64,000 bases of DNA from Actinospica robiniae DSM 44927 (GTDB lineage Bacteria > Actinomycetota > Actinomycetes > Streptomycetales > Catenulisporaceae). The stretch lies in the NCBI RefSeq assembly GCF_000504285.1, contig NZ_KI632511.1:9592154-9656153 (forward strand). The letters are read 5' to 3'. The translations under genes were made by a program, and so were the position numbers. The notes under the pieces were generated by a model. The model had not been told where the DNA came from. It did no database searches and saw only the letters and a program-made list of their open reading frames with translations. Every line of letters begins with the position of its first letter. Position 1 is the first letter of the stretch. Shown here one piece after another: positions 40,717 to 48,781 of this stretch.

Positions 40717-42021
40717 ATGGGCGATCAGATGATGGTTTGGCGGGATGAGCAGGAAGCCGACGGGCGTGTCGAGCGGGTGGCAGCGCTCGATATCGCCAAG
40801 GCGTCGGCGGTGGTGTGTCTGCGGGTGCCCGGGGCCGGTGCGCGGCGGGTGCAGCGGACCTGGAAGGTGGCCGCGCTCACCTCGGCGATCAACGAGTTGG
40901 GCGACCTTCTGGTGTGTCAGGGGGTGGAGTTGGTGGTGATGGAGGCGACCGGGGATTACTGGCGGCCGTTCTTCTACCTGCTCGAGTCCCGTGGGCTGCG
41001 GGTGTGGCTGGTCAACGCCCGGGATGTGAAGAACGTGCCGGGCCGGGCCAAGACCGACCGGCTCGATGCGGTGTGGCTGGCGAAGCTGGCCGAGCGCGGG
41101 ATGCTGCGCGCCTCGTTCATACCTCCCCGGCCGGTGCGGGAGTTGCAGGACCTGACCCGGTTGCGCGAGGTGCTGGTCGGTGAGCGCACCCGGTACCGCA
41201 ACCGGGTGGAGAAGGTCTTGGAGGACGCGCTGATCAAGCTCTCGCTCGAGGCCTCGGACCTGTTCGGGGTCTCCGGGCGCGCGATGCTCGATGCGCTCGT
41301 GAGCGGGCAGCGCTCCCCGGCGGTGATCGCGGACCTGGCCCGGGGCACGCTGCGCAACAAGATTCCGGCGCTGCGCAAGACCCTCGAGGGCCGCTTCACC
41401 GAACACCACGCCTACCAGCTGCGCCTGCTGCTGGCCAACAACGACCGCCTGGACGCGCAGATCGCCGAGCTCGACGCCGAGATCGAGCGCAGGATCCGGG
41501 ACCTCGAGGCGGGCGCCCCCCGGCCCCCGGACGGTATGGGCGTGCTCGAACGCCTCGATGAGATCCCCGGGGTCGGGCGCGCCTGCGCGCAGGCGATCGT
41601 CGCGGAGATCGGCCTGGACATGAGCGCCTTTCCCACCCCCGGCCACCTCGCCTCCTGGGCGAAGCTGACCCCGCGCGCCATCCAGTCCGGGTCGAAGAAC
41701 ACCCACGGCCCGACCGGGAAAGGCAACCGGTGGCTGAAAGGACCCCTCGGACAGGCCGCCAACAGCGCCAAACGCGGCCAGACCTTCCTCGGCGCCCGCT
41801 ACCGCCGGCTGATCAGACATATGCCGAAGAAGAAGGCGCAGACCGCCATCGCCCGCAACATCCTCGAGATCGCCTGGCACCTGATCAACGACCCCGCCCT
41901 ACGCTTCCGCGACCTCGGACCCGACTGGCACGAACGCCACCTCAACCAGGCCCGCGCCACCCGCAACCACCAACGCGCCCTGGAAAACCTCGGCTACACC
42001 GTCACCCTCACCCGGGCATAA
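40717..42021 (+). CDS. IS110-family transposase (bridge-RNA-guided recombinase)
   Basis: 434 residues from ATG 40717 with AAGGAG at 40705-40710. The RuvC-like DEDD domain is complete in outline: VAALDIAKASAVVCLRV (Asp), LVVMEATGDYWRPFF (Glu) and KTDRLDAVWLAKLAERG (Asp pair). A coiled-coil linker (about 255-300) leads to the Transposase_20 domain: LDEIPGVGRACAQAIVAEIG, HLASWAKLTPRAIQSGSKNT with the conserved Ser region, and GNRWLKGPLGQAANSAKR. Family members recombine DNA under guidance of an RNA encoded in the non-coding end. The frame is intact. Confidence 0.94.
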   Translation: MGDQMMVWRDEQEADGRVERVAALDIAKASAVVCLRVPGAGARRVQRTWKVAALTSAINELGDLLVCQGVELVVMEATGDYWRPFFYLLESRGLRVWLVNARDVKNVPGRAKTDRLDAVWLAKLAERGMLRASFIPPRPVRELQDLTRLREVLVGERTRYRNRVEKVLEDALIKLSLEASDLFGVSGRAMLDALVSGQRSPAVIADLARGTLRNKIPALRKTLEGRFTEHHAYQLRLLLANNDRLDAQIAELDAEIERRIRDLEAGAPRPPDGMGVLERLDEIPGVGRACAQAIVAEIGLDMSAFPTPGHLASWAKLTPRAIQSGSKNTHGPTGKGNRWLKGPLGQAANSAKRGQTFLGARYRRLIRHMPKKKAQTAIARNILEIAWHLINDPALRFRDLGPDWHERHLNQARATRNHQRALENLGYTVTLTRA

Positions 42022-42490
42022 CAGGACACGAACACTAAACCCCCGGGGCCAGCCGGGGCGCTTCGCCATGCCCTCGAACAGTTGTATTTTCCGGCGAGAG
42101 AGCACGCCCCCGGCACCCGACCATCCCGAACCCCAGCCCGCCCCGCCAACGCCAGCACCCACACGACCCCGGCATCTCTCTCCGAGGGAAGGGTCCGCGC
42201 CGGAGGCGAAAGCCTGAAACCCCAGCCCACCCCGCCAACGCAACGGGTGGGCGGGTGGTCAGACGAACCGGGCGACGCGAAGCGACCGCCCCCACCACGA
42301 TGACCACCTCGACCCGACGAGCCACCACGCCCCATCAACACCGAGCCGATCATCAATTCACGCTAGACGTGCGACGGGTGGGACCTCGGTGCATCGGACC
42401 ACGGCTCAGCTCACCGGCAACAGACTGCCGACGACTCGCTGGGACGATGTCGTGCCGGGGTGCGTTGCGCGCGCCGGGAGGCGCCTGCGG
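42022..42490. other. Region between IS110 transposase and HAD gene
   Basis: Holds the IS110 right end (to 42095), the outer part of the right arm of element B (42096-42366) and about 120 bp of unrelated sequence before the convergent HAD-like gene. I see no further gene. Confidence 0.7.
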
Positions 42491-43093
42491 TCACAACTCG
42501 CGTGCCCAGTTGGCGACGGCGTCGAAGTCGGCGTCGCGCAGGCCTACTGCCGGGTCGATCGGAAGGAGCAGCGTCGGTGCGGGGTAGTTGTCCTCGCACC
42601 AGCGGATGTCTTCGGGTTCGATCTGGTCGTCGAACCAGGCGAACGGCCTTCCGGCGGCGTACGCGGCGACGGGTTGCGTCTTCCAGAACGTGCCGTCGTC
42701 GGGCCAGCGGACGACGTCGTGCTCGTGCCATGCCAGCACGGGTAGGTCGGGCAGGTGCAGGTGGGGCGCGATCCACTCGTTCGCCTCGTGCTCCCAGGTG
42801 GTTGCCCACACGAGCTCGACCGGGAGGCTCAGCAGCGCCTTGCCGTGCGCCGGGTTGAGCCAGACGCGGAGCGTCGGGACCCGCTCCTGGCCGCCCGGGA
42901 GGCGCACGGGCGGATAGTCCTGCGCCCACGAGGCCGGGCGCATCCGGTGCGTGCCGTAGCCGTCGGGGTGGTCCTCGATCGGGGCGGCGTAGGGGTTGAG
43001 CGGGCCGTCGACGTCGAGGAAGAGGATCGGTTTGGCCGACCTTGCGTCGGAGCTGAACCCGTCCTGGTCGTCCGCGTGCTTCTCTGACGTCAC
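42491..43093 (-). CDS. HAD-superfamily hydrolase-like protein
   Basis: 200 residues from GTG 43093, with GGAGGG seven bases upstream. PILFLDVDGPLNPYAAP is HAD motif I (DxD). LPVELVWATTWEHEANEWIAP resembles motif II (Thr) of HAD-like secondary proteins, and the FDDQIEPEDIRWCEDNYP block supplies the acidic motif IV. This wording matches the actinobacterial HAD_18-type family of unknown substrate. The gene begins 18 bp after the stop of the acyl-CoA ligase on the same strand, so the two form an operon. Confidence 0.82.
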   Translation of the reverse strand: MTSEKHADDQDGFSSDARSAKPILFLDVDGPLNPYAAPIEDHPDGYGTHRMRPASWAQDYPPVRLPGGQERVPTLRVWLNPAHGKALLSLPVELVWATTWEHEANEWIAPHLHLPDLPVLAWHEHDVVRWPDDGTFWKTQPVAAYAAGRPFAWFDDQIEPEDIRWCEDNYPAPTLLLPIDPAVGLRDADFDAVANWAREL

Positions 43094-43111
43094 AGCGTTT
43101 CCCTCCACCCC

Positions 43112-44731
43112 TCAGGCGTGTGCACCACGCTCCCGGTCTCGCAGCTCCCGACGCAGAATCTTGCCAGACGTCGACTTCGGCACCGCGTCCAGGAACTCCA
43201 CCCGGCGCACCTTCTTGTACGGCGCGACGTTCGCGGCCACGAACTCGACGACCTGGTGCGCGGTGAGCTCCGCGCTCGGCTGCCTTACGACGAACGCCTT
43301 CGGCACCTCCTCGCCCTCCTCGTCGAGGACGCCGATGACCGCCGCGTCCGCGATCGACGGGTGGGTCAGCAGCAGCGCCTCGAGTTCGGCCGGCGCGACT
43401 TGGTAGCCCTTGTACTTGATCAGCTCCTTGATCCGGTCGACGATCGTGACCACGCCGCGCGGGTCGACGGTCGCCACGTCGCCGGTGTGCAGGAAGCCGT
43501 CGGCATCGATCATGGCGTCGGTGGCGGCGGTGTCGTTGAGGTAGCCGAGCATGATGTTCGGGCCCTTCACGCACAGCTCGCCGCGCTCGCTCACACCATC
43601 TTCCGGGAGCTCGATCTCCTCGCCGGTGACTGGATCGAGCAGCTTGTTCTCCGTGTTGGGGGCGGCAAATCCGACGCTTTCGCAGGGCACGTCCGTCGCG
43701 CCGACGGGAATGAAGTGAGATACCGGGCTCATCTCGCTCATGCCGTATCCCTGCACCATCGTCACGCCGAGCCGGTTTTCGACCGCCCGGCCGAGTTCGC
43801 CGTCGAGGGGTGCCGCGCCGGAGAAGACCACGCGGAGCTCGGATAGGTTGTATTGGTCGACGATCGGATGCTTGGCGAGTGCCACCGCTATCGGCGGCGC
43901 GATGAACGCCCATGTGACGTGGTGCTCGGCGAGCGCGTCAAGGAATGCGGTGAGGTCGAAGCGCGGCAGCGTGACGAGCGTCGTGCGCAGACGCAGCGAC
44001 AGGTTCAGTAGAACAGTCATTCCGTAGATGTGGAAGAACGGCAGGACTGCCACGAACACTTCGTCCTGATCGACGCCGAAGTCTCGCTCGATCTGCGCGA
44101 GGTTCGCGACCAGGTTGCGGTGACTCAGCCGTACGCCCTTGGGTGTGCCGGTCGTGCCGGACGAGTACGGCAGCGCCGCGATGTGCGTAGCCGGATCGAT
44201 GGTTACTTCCGGGGGCAGATGCCCGAGCGCGCTTAGTTCGGACAGGCGTGCGGGGCCTGCGCCGGGTTCGGACGTCGCATCGCGCTGTCCTAACAAAATG
44301 ACGCGCGTCTCCGGCAGCCCCACGGCCGCGGCACCGGGGAGCGCCGCGCCGGCCACGGCCGGGTCGGCGATCAGCGCGACCGCGCCGCTGGCGCGAAGCT
44401 GGCGGGCGATGTCGCCCGCGGTGGCGAGCACGGGAATCGTCGTCACGGCGGCGCCCGCGCGCAGGATCGCGTGGAACGCCACGCCGAACTCAGGACTGTT
44501 CGGCGCGTGCAGCGCCACCACGGCTCCCGGCGCGATGCCGAGCGCGGCCAGCGCACCCGCCGCCGCGAGTACGCGATCGTGCAGGCTCCTGAAGTCGACG
44601 CGCTCGCCGGTTGACGCGTCGATGAACGCAGTGCGCTCGGCGCCGGCCAGTTCGCCCGCCGGGCCGAAGACGTAGTCGAACACGGAGACGTCGGGTATGG
44701 ACACCGGCGGGAACGGGCTGGCGAAGCTCAT
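43112..44731 (-). CDS. 4-coumarate:CoA ligase-like AMP-forming acyl-CoA synthetase
   Basis: 539 residues. The ANL-superfamily motifs are complete: the phosphate-binding loop YSSGTTGTPKGVRLSH, VVFSGAAPLDGELG, MVQGYGMSEMSPVSHF, FLHTGDVATVDPRG, the hinge VDRIKELIKYKGYQV and the catalytic Lys in VPKSTSGKILRREL. The GYGMSEMSP and TGDVA wording groups it with plant-like 4-coumarate:CoA ligases, so it should activate an aromatic or medium-chain carboxylate by ATP and CoA. The start ATG 44731 (MSFASPFPPVSIP) follows family length. Upstream codons in the same frame are non-coding. Codon use is less GC-biased than in the flanking genes. Confidence 0.88.
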   Translation of the reverse strand: MSFASPFPPVSIPDVSVFDYVFGPAGELAGAERTAFIDASTGERVDFRSLHDRVLAAAGALAALGIAPGAVVALHAPNSPEFGVAFHAILRAGAAVTTIPVLATAGDIARQLRASGAVALIADPAVAGAALPGAAAVGLPETRVILLGQRDATSEPGAGPARLSELSALGHLPPEVTIDPATHIAALPYSSGTTGTPKGVRLSHRNLVANLAQIERDFGVDQDEVFVAVLPFFHIYGMTVLLNLSLRLRTTLVTLPRFDLTAFLDALAEHHVTWAFIAPPIAVALAKHPIVDQYNLSELRVVFSGAAPLDGELGRAVENRLGVTMVQGYGMSEMSPVSHFIPVGATDVPCESVGFAAPNTENKLLDPVTGEEIELPEDGVSERGELCVKGPNIMLGYLNDTAATDAMIDADGFLHTGDVATVDPRGVVTIVDRIKELIKYKGYQVAPAELEALLLTHPSIADAAVIGVLDEEGEEVPKAFVVRQPSAELTAHQVVEFVAANVAPYKKVRRVEFLDAVPKSTSGKILRRELRDRERGAHA

Positions 44732-45203
44732 GACCGGCCAATCTGTCGAGGGTGGGAGTGAAGGGTGGGAGTGGATTAGGCGTTGGGAGAGAGGTGCCGC
44801 GGGGATTCGTGCAGGGGAGCAGCGGAGCGATTCGCGGGGACGGGCGAGCGGGCGTTGCGAGGATGGAGAGCGGGCGTTTGCGGGGGAGCGGACTGGGCGT
44901 TCACGGAGAACTGGAGGCTGACGCGCGGGTGAGTCGCAGAGTAACGGAAGACTCCGTGGTGTCCAGAGTGAACGGGAGCCTTGAGCCATGCCCAGCGCCG
45001 TGCCTCGAGCGGTCTCGGCCCGGCGTCGCTGTCTACGCGCTGGCGTCGTCAGCAGGCAGCGTCGGGGAAGATGCGCGGCGGCAGCGATTGGCCGGTACGC
45101 ACGCGCGAGTCGTGGGTCGTGGGTCGGCATGGGTTGTTCTGCGAGCACTCGGCGGGGCGACGACGGTGGGCTCAAGCGTTAGTCAGCTAATCCCGTTGCT
45201 CGC
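44732..45203. other. G-rich intergenic region without recognised gene
   Basis: The 472 bp between the divergent ligase and phosphotransferase genes are purine-rich on the plus strand, with repeated GAGCGGGCGTT-like words around 44848-44905. Open frames here lack family resemblance and codon bias. It presumably contains both promoters, but I cannot place them. Confidence 0.5.
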
Positions 45204-46109
45204 GTGTGCCAAGATTCAAAAGTGGAGACACCTGACCTCACGCGTGCGATCGCTGCCGCTACTTCGATCGCCACATCGCTCGACCTTCCGGTCACCGACG
45301 CGATCGTTCTGCACAACTCGAACAAGGTGGCGCTGCGGCTGACGCCGTGCGACGTCTTCGCCCGGATCGCCCCTGTGGGGCAGGAGGTTGCGCAGTTCGA
45401 AGTCGAGGTTGCTCAGCGGCTCGCCGAGGTCGGAGCACCGGTGTGTCCTTTGGAGCCTCGGGCCGATCCGATTGTGTACACGCGCGATGGCTTCGTCGTG
45501 ACCCTCTGGGCCTACTTCGAACCCGTGACGCCTCACGTCTCGCCGGCCGACTTCGCTGCGGTGCTGGCGCGGCTGCACGCCGGGATGCGCGAGGTGGATG
45601 TGCCGAGCCCGCGGTTCACGGATCGGATCGCAGAGGCGGAAGCGATCGTTGCCGATCCGGCTGTCTCGCCTGAGCTCGCCGACGCGGACCGCGTGTTCCT
45701 CAGCGGCAGGCTGGCAGGCTTGCGGCGGGCGATCGAGGCCCGCGGCGCCGAGGAGCAGCTGCTGCACGGCGAGCCGCATCCGGGCAACGTGCTCAACACG
45801 AAAAATGGCCCGCTGTTCATTGACTTCGAGACGTGCTGCCGTGGACCGGTCGAGTTCGATCTCGCCCATGTTCCCGAGGAGGTCTGCGGACACTACCCGG
45901 GCGTCGACCGCGAGCTGCTCGACGAGTGTCGGGAGCTGGTTCTCGCGATGGTCGCGGCGTGGCGTTGGGACGTTGGCGACGAGTTTCCGAACGGGCGTTG
46001 GTTCGGGGAGGAGTTGCTGCGTTCGCTACGCAAGGGTTCTCCTTGGCCCTCACTCGACGTGGTGATCAGACGGTTCGATGAGCTTGAGGAAGCGCCGAAC
46101 GTGTCGTAA
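45204..46109 (+). CDS. APH-like phosphotransferase
   Basis: 301 residues. The aminoglycoside/choline-kinase-like fold shows a N-lobe with NSNKVALRLTPCDVFARIAP, the Brenner motif LLHGEPHPGNVLNTKNG (HGxxHxxN, Asp replaced by Glu) and FIDFETCCRGPVEFDLAHV with the metal-binding Asp. The HGE substitution is known in some APH-like proteins but may reduce catalysis. Starts are ambiguous (GTG 45204 or GTG 45222), without a Shine-Dalgarno sequence for either, so a leaderless transcript is possible. The substrate is unknown. Confidence 0.8.
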   Translation: MCQDSKVETPDLTRAIAAATSIATSLDLPVTDAIVLHNSNKVALRLTPCDVFARIAPVGQEVAQFEVEVAQRLAEVGAPVCPLEPRADPIVYTRDGFVVTLWAYFEPVTPHVSPADFAAVLARLHAGMREVDVPSPRFTDRIAEAEAIVADPAVSPELADADRVFLSGRLAGLRRAIEARGAEEQLLHGEPHPGNVLNTKNGPLFIDFETCCRGPVEFDLAHVPEEVCGHYPGVDRELLDECRELVLAMVAAWRWDVGDEFPNGRWFGEELLRSLRKGSPWPSLDVVIRRFDELEEAPNVS

Positions 46110-46210
46110 GGAGTGCGGGTCTCCGAGAGATAGTTCGTGCGCGAGTCAAATGTCGCTTCGGCCTTGAGCGCGGAGAAGGCACAGGCACGGGCGTAAGAGG
46201 CTGCCCGCGC

Positions 46211-47068
46211 TCACGACGCAGGAAGAATCCGCCGCGGTTTCGGCGCCTGGCCGCGGCGGCTCCACTCGCGGGGGTAGCCGAGAGAGACCTCTTCGAACCG
46301 GACACCGTCCTCATGCGTGGTACGCGGGATGTGCAGGTGGCCGTAGACGACGACTTGCGCGTCGAAGCGCTTGTGCCAGTCGGCTGTTCTGGTGGTGCCG
46401 CACCACTGGGCGAACTCGGGGAAGCGCAGGGCGCGGGTGGGTTCTTCGGTCAGCGGGAAGTGGTTGACCAGCACGGTCGGTAGGCCTTCCGGGCGGTCGG
46501 CGAGTCTGCGTTCGCTCTCGGCGACGCGCTCTTCGCACCACTGCTCCCTCGACGGGTGCGGGTCCGGGTGCAGCATCGCCTCGTCGGTCGCCATGACGCC
46601 GGCGCGTGCCGCCGCGGCGAGGCCTTCTTCCTTCGAGTTCGTGCCGGGGGGACGGAACGTGTAGTCGTAGAGGACGAACAAGGGGGCGATGACGACGCCG
46701 CCGTCCGCGTCCGTGCTCGTACCCTGCCAGACCGGGAACGGGTCCTCGGGGGTCAGTACGTCGAGCTTGCGGCACAGCTCCACCAGCTGCCGGTACCGCT
46801 GCTCGCCGCGGGACTGGACCTGGTCGCTCTTCGGGGTCCACAGCTCGTGGTTGCCCGGCACCCAGATCACCTTGGCGTACTTGCTGCGCAGGGTGTGCAG
46901 TGCCCAGGCGACGTCGAGGAAGCGCTCGGCGACGTCGCCGGCGACGATGAGCCAGTCGGCCGGGTCGTCGGGCTGCAGGTTCTCGACGTACTCCCGGTTC
47001 TCCGGGTAGCTGATGTGCAGGTCGCTGATCGCGTAGAGGCCGCCGCCACCGTTCGCGCTCTCGGTCAT
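46211..47068 (-). CDS. Calcineurin-like metallophosphoesterase
   Basis: 285 residues from ATG 47068 with AAGGAGG upstream. Metal motifs are all present: LYAISDLHISYPENR (DxH), LIVAGDVAERFLD (GD), VIWVPGNHELWTPK (GNHE), TVLVNHFPLTEEPTR (H) and QVVVYGHLHIPRTTH (GHxH). The enzyme should be a di-metal phosphodiesterase or phosphatase. It stands on the same strand as 47138 and 47775, with a 69-bp gap to the former, so a shared transcript with these unknown genes is possible. Confidence 0.9.
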   Translation of the reverse strand: MTESANGGGGLYAISDLHISYPENREYVENLQPDDPADWLIVAGDVAERFLDVAWALHTLRSKYAKVIWVPGNHELWTPKSDQVQSRGEQRYRQLVELCRKLDVLTPEDPFPVWQGTSTDADGGVVIAPLFVLYDYTFRPPGTNSKEEGLAAAARAGVMATDEAMLHPDPHPSREQWCEERVAESERRLADRPEGLPTVLVNHFPLTEEPTRALRFPEFAQWCGTTRTADWHKRFDAQVVVYGHLHIPRTTHEDGVRFEEVSLGYPREWSRRGQAPKPRRILPAS

Positions 47069-47137
47069 CGAGCCCTCCTTCCCGCCGCGCGCAGTCCCGA
47101 TCATGGTAGCGGGACGGGAAGGAGGGGCGGGGGAGGT

Positions 47138-47821
47138 TCAGCTCAGCAGGTCGAACACGACCCTCGCGAACCTGCGCGCTTCCGGCTCGGACAGGGCGAC
47201 CCGGTGGTACTCGGCGCACACTTCCGGGTGGTCGATCGGGACCAGGGTGCGCTGCGGCTCGTCGTCCCACCAGTTCTCGGCGAGCATGAAGGTCACCGTG
47301 TATTCGTCGTTCACGGTGTCGTCGGCGCTGTGGTAGCGGCCGCGCAGTATCGTGTACTGCTCGCCCGGGCCGTATTTCTCCAGCGGGCGGAATCTGGTCG
47401 CGGTGAGCACGTTGGTGGCGGAGAAGACGTCGACGTCCTCGCTCTCGCCTTTGTCGATCGCGAAGATGCGGTGCGTGGGCTCCGCGTCGAAGTCGAGTTC
47501 GAGCTCGTGGTTCGTCACCGTGCCGGCGATCACTCTGCTGATCATATCGAATGTATGCATATGCATATCAGACGTCGGATTTTTCGCCCGTGGACCGTCC
47601 GGCAGCCACGCGTGCACGCAGCAGCCGAAGGTGTCCGAGCGGAAGACCGGAAAACACAGGAATCCGAGCGGGTGCAGTTTCACCTCGGGCGCACGCTCGC
47701 CGACCGCCATCTCCTCGACGAAGCGCCGTACCCAGTCCCGCACGTATTCCTGGCCTCCACCTCCCTTCAAGGCCTCACGCAGAGTCGACGCCTCTTCGAG
47801 CGTCATCGCCTTCGTCGTCAT
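47138..47821 (-). CDS. Uncharacterised protein with cupin-like core
   Basis: 227 residues. It has a helical start (TLEEASTLREALKG), then a beta-rich core with HPLGFLCFPVFRSDTFGCCV, DMHMHTFDMISRVIAGTVTN and GEQYTILRGRYHSADDTVND. The HMH followed by a glutamate-bearing strand resembles a cupin metal site, but I cannot assign a family. Its start overlaps the end of the preceding gene by 47 bp in another frame, so the two are translationally coupled. Position beside the HTH-TIR-NACHT-WD40 gene raises the possibility of a functional link. Confidence 0.68.
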   Translation of the reverse strand: MTTKAMTLEEASTLREALKGGGGQEYVRDWVRRFVEEMAVGERAPEVKLHPLGFLCFPVFRSDTFGCCVHAWLPDGPRAKNPTSDMHMHTFDMISRVIAGTVTNHELELDFDAEPTHRIFAIDKGESEDVDVFSATNVLTATRFRPLEKYGPGEQYTILRGRYHSADDTVNDEYTVTFMLAENWWDDEPQRTLVPIDHPEVCAEYHRVALSEPEARRFARVVFDLLS

Positions 47822-48482
47822 CGATGTCGAGCCTTTCTACGATGGAGCGCAGTTCCTCGTCGGTGAACGTGCAGCCGGGCAGCCCCAGCTCCTTGAACAG
47901 GTTCCGGACATGGTGGGTCGACAACCGGCCGCGGGTGTCCAGGGGGGACCAGCGCACCGGGGCCAGGCGCAGGCGGCCCGCCTGTGCCCAGCCGGCGTCG
48001 AACTCCCGGACGTAGCTGCGGTAGAGGTGGTCGTCCACGCCCGCCGCCTGGCTGCGCCCCGGATCGTCGGCGGGGGTCAGCACCACCAGCTCGTCGCTGA
48101 TATCGAGCTGGTGGGCGGCGAAGAACGCGGAGAAGCGGATGTCCGGACGCACGCGGCTGTTGGCCTTGCGCTCCAGGCAGAGGGCGAGAATCGTGGCGTG
48201 GATCTCGATCTCCAGCTGCCTGCGGGCGTTGGAACGCGAGAGGTTCAGCCGGGCCCACTCACGATAGTGGCTGCAGGCCACCTCGTTGCGCGGGTCGAGC
48301 AGTTCCACCTGCAGGCTCAGATAACCGTGGTGGCGGGAAGCGGCGGACAGCTCCGGAAGCACGCAGGCGCGCAGCTTCGAGCCGGTCGCGCTCTTGTGCC
48401 GCCAGCGCGTGGTGGTGCGCGCGGTCTCGCGCAGCACTTTGCAGCGTTCGTCGTCGTCAAATGTGCGGATGTCGTTCGACAC
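47775..48482 (-). CDS. Uncharacterised protein, first gene of the operon divergent from the TIR-NACHT gene
   Basis: 235 residues from GTG 48482 (MSNDIRTFDDDERCK). No named domain is recognised. Visible features are a basic segment (ETARTTTRWRHKSATGSKL), a long amphipathic middle (REWARLNLSRSNARRQLEIE), a block with VVLTPADDPGRSQAAGVDDH, and an acidic C-terminus (ERLDIDDDEGDDARR) partly within the 47-bp overlap with the next gene. Close coupling suggests the two products act together. Three hundred base pairs of divergent promoter region separate it from the large TIR protein gene. Confidence 0.65.
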   Translation of the reverse strand: MSNDIRTFDDDERCKVLRETARTTTRWRHKSATGSKLRACVLPELSAASRHHGYLSLQVELLDPRNEVACSHYREWARLNLSRSNARRQLEIEIHATILALCLERKANSRVRPDIRFSAFFAAHQLDISDELVVLTPADDPGRSQAAGVDDHLYRSYVREFDAGWAQAGRLRLAPVRWSPLDTRGRLSTHHVRNLFKELGLPGCTFTDEELRSIVERLDIDDDEGDDARRGVDSA

Positions 48483-48781
48483 TGCTCCGCGCTCCTCCCG
48501 TGAAAGCCTTTCCAGTCCATCCGCGCCCCGCGGTGCGTTGCTGTGGGCCGATGCCCGGCCTACGATGCGTGCAGAGGGGCGAGAATCCCGTGGTCATAGC
48601 GCTTGTGCGCTTATGTGATCAGTGGCCTGCTTCACCTTCTGCTCCGATTCTGCTCTACTTCGGAGCAGTGGCGCAAGTCACACCACGTCTTCAACCTGGC
48701 GAAGCGGGTGGCGTCGTCCTGGCGTCGCTCCGAAACGGAACAACAGCGGAAACACCGGTCACACGAGGGGATACGGGTGCG
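48483..48781. promoter_or_regulatory. Divergent promoter region of the TIR-NACHT locus
   Basis: The 299-bp gap contains two palindromes: AGCGC-TTGT-GCGCT at 48598-48611, and GCTCCGA with TCGGAGC at 48641-48666 (12-base spacer). Both are plausible sites for the XRE-type HTH domain encoded by the large gene, which would allow autoregulation. Confidence 0.5.

Larger units (their letters stand above)
40475..42095. mobile_element. IS110-family insertion sequence
   Basis: Comparison with the uninterrupted copy at 2565-2580 places the element between 40475 and 42095 (1621 bp), with GAG shared by both junctions as a likely recombination core. There are no terminal inverted repeats, as normal for IS110. 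The 240-bp left end before the transposase is non-coding and structured. The target is the outer stem of a palindromic repeat; IS110/IS1111 elements commonly choose REP-like palindromes. Confidence 0.9.
36661..42366. mobile_element. Element B: DUF222-HNH long-inverted-repeat element carrying nested IS elements
   Basis: The ends are CTAGCACGGG and the inverted CTAGCGTGAA, each followed by TTGATGATCGGCT. The left arm (36661 to about 37130) matches the inverted right arm, which is now in three pieces (about 38790-38880, 40324-40474, 42096-42366) because two IS elements were inserted. Without them the element would be about 2.64 kb. It encodes only the DUF222-HNH protein and lies between two convergent genes. 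No transposase of its own is visible, so I infer mobilisation by the HNH protein or by a transposase acting in trans. Confidence 0.82.

Noticed and set aside
40472..42098. GAG at both IS110 junctions as an ordinary target-site duplication
   Set aside because: IS110 elements do not make staggered-cut duplications. A shared recombination core fits better, especially as GAG also ends both putative guide segments.
44752..45342. 196-codon plus-strand frame in the gap before the phosphotransferase
   Set aside because: No recognisable motif, repetitive G-rich composition, and overlap with the better-supported phosphotransferase frame.
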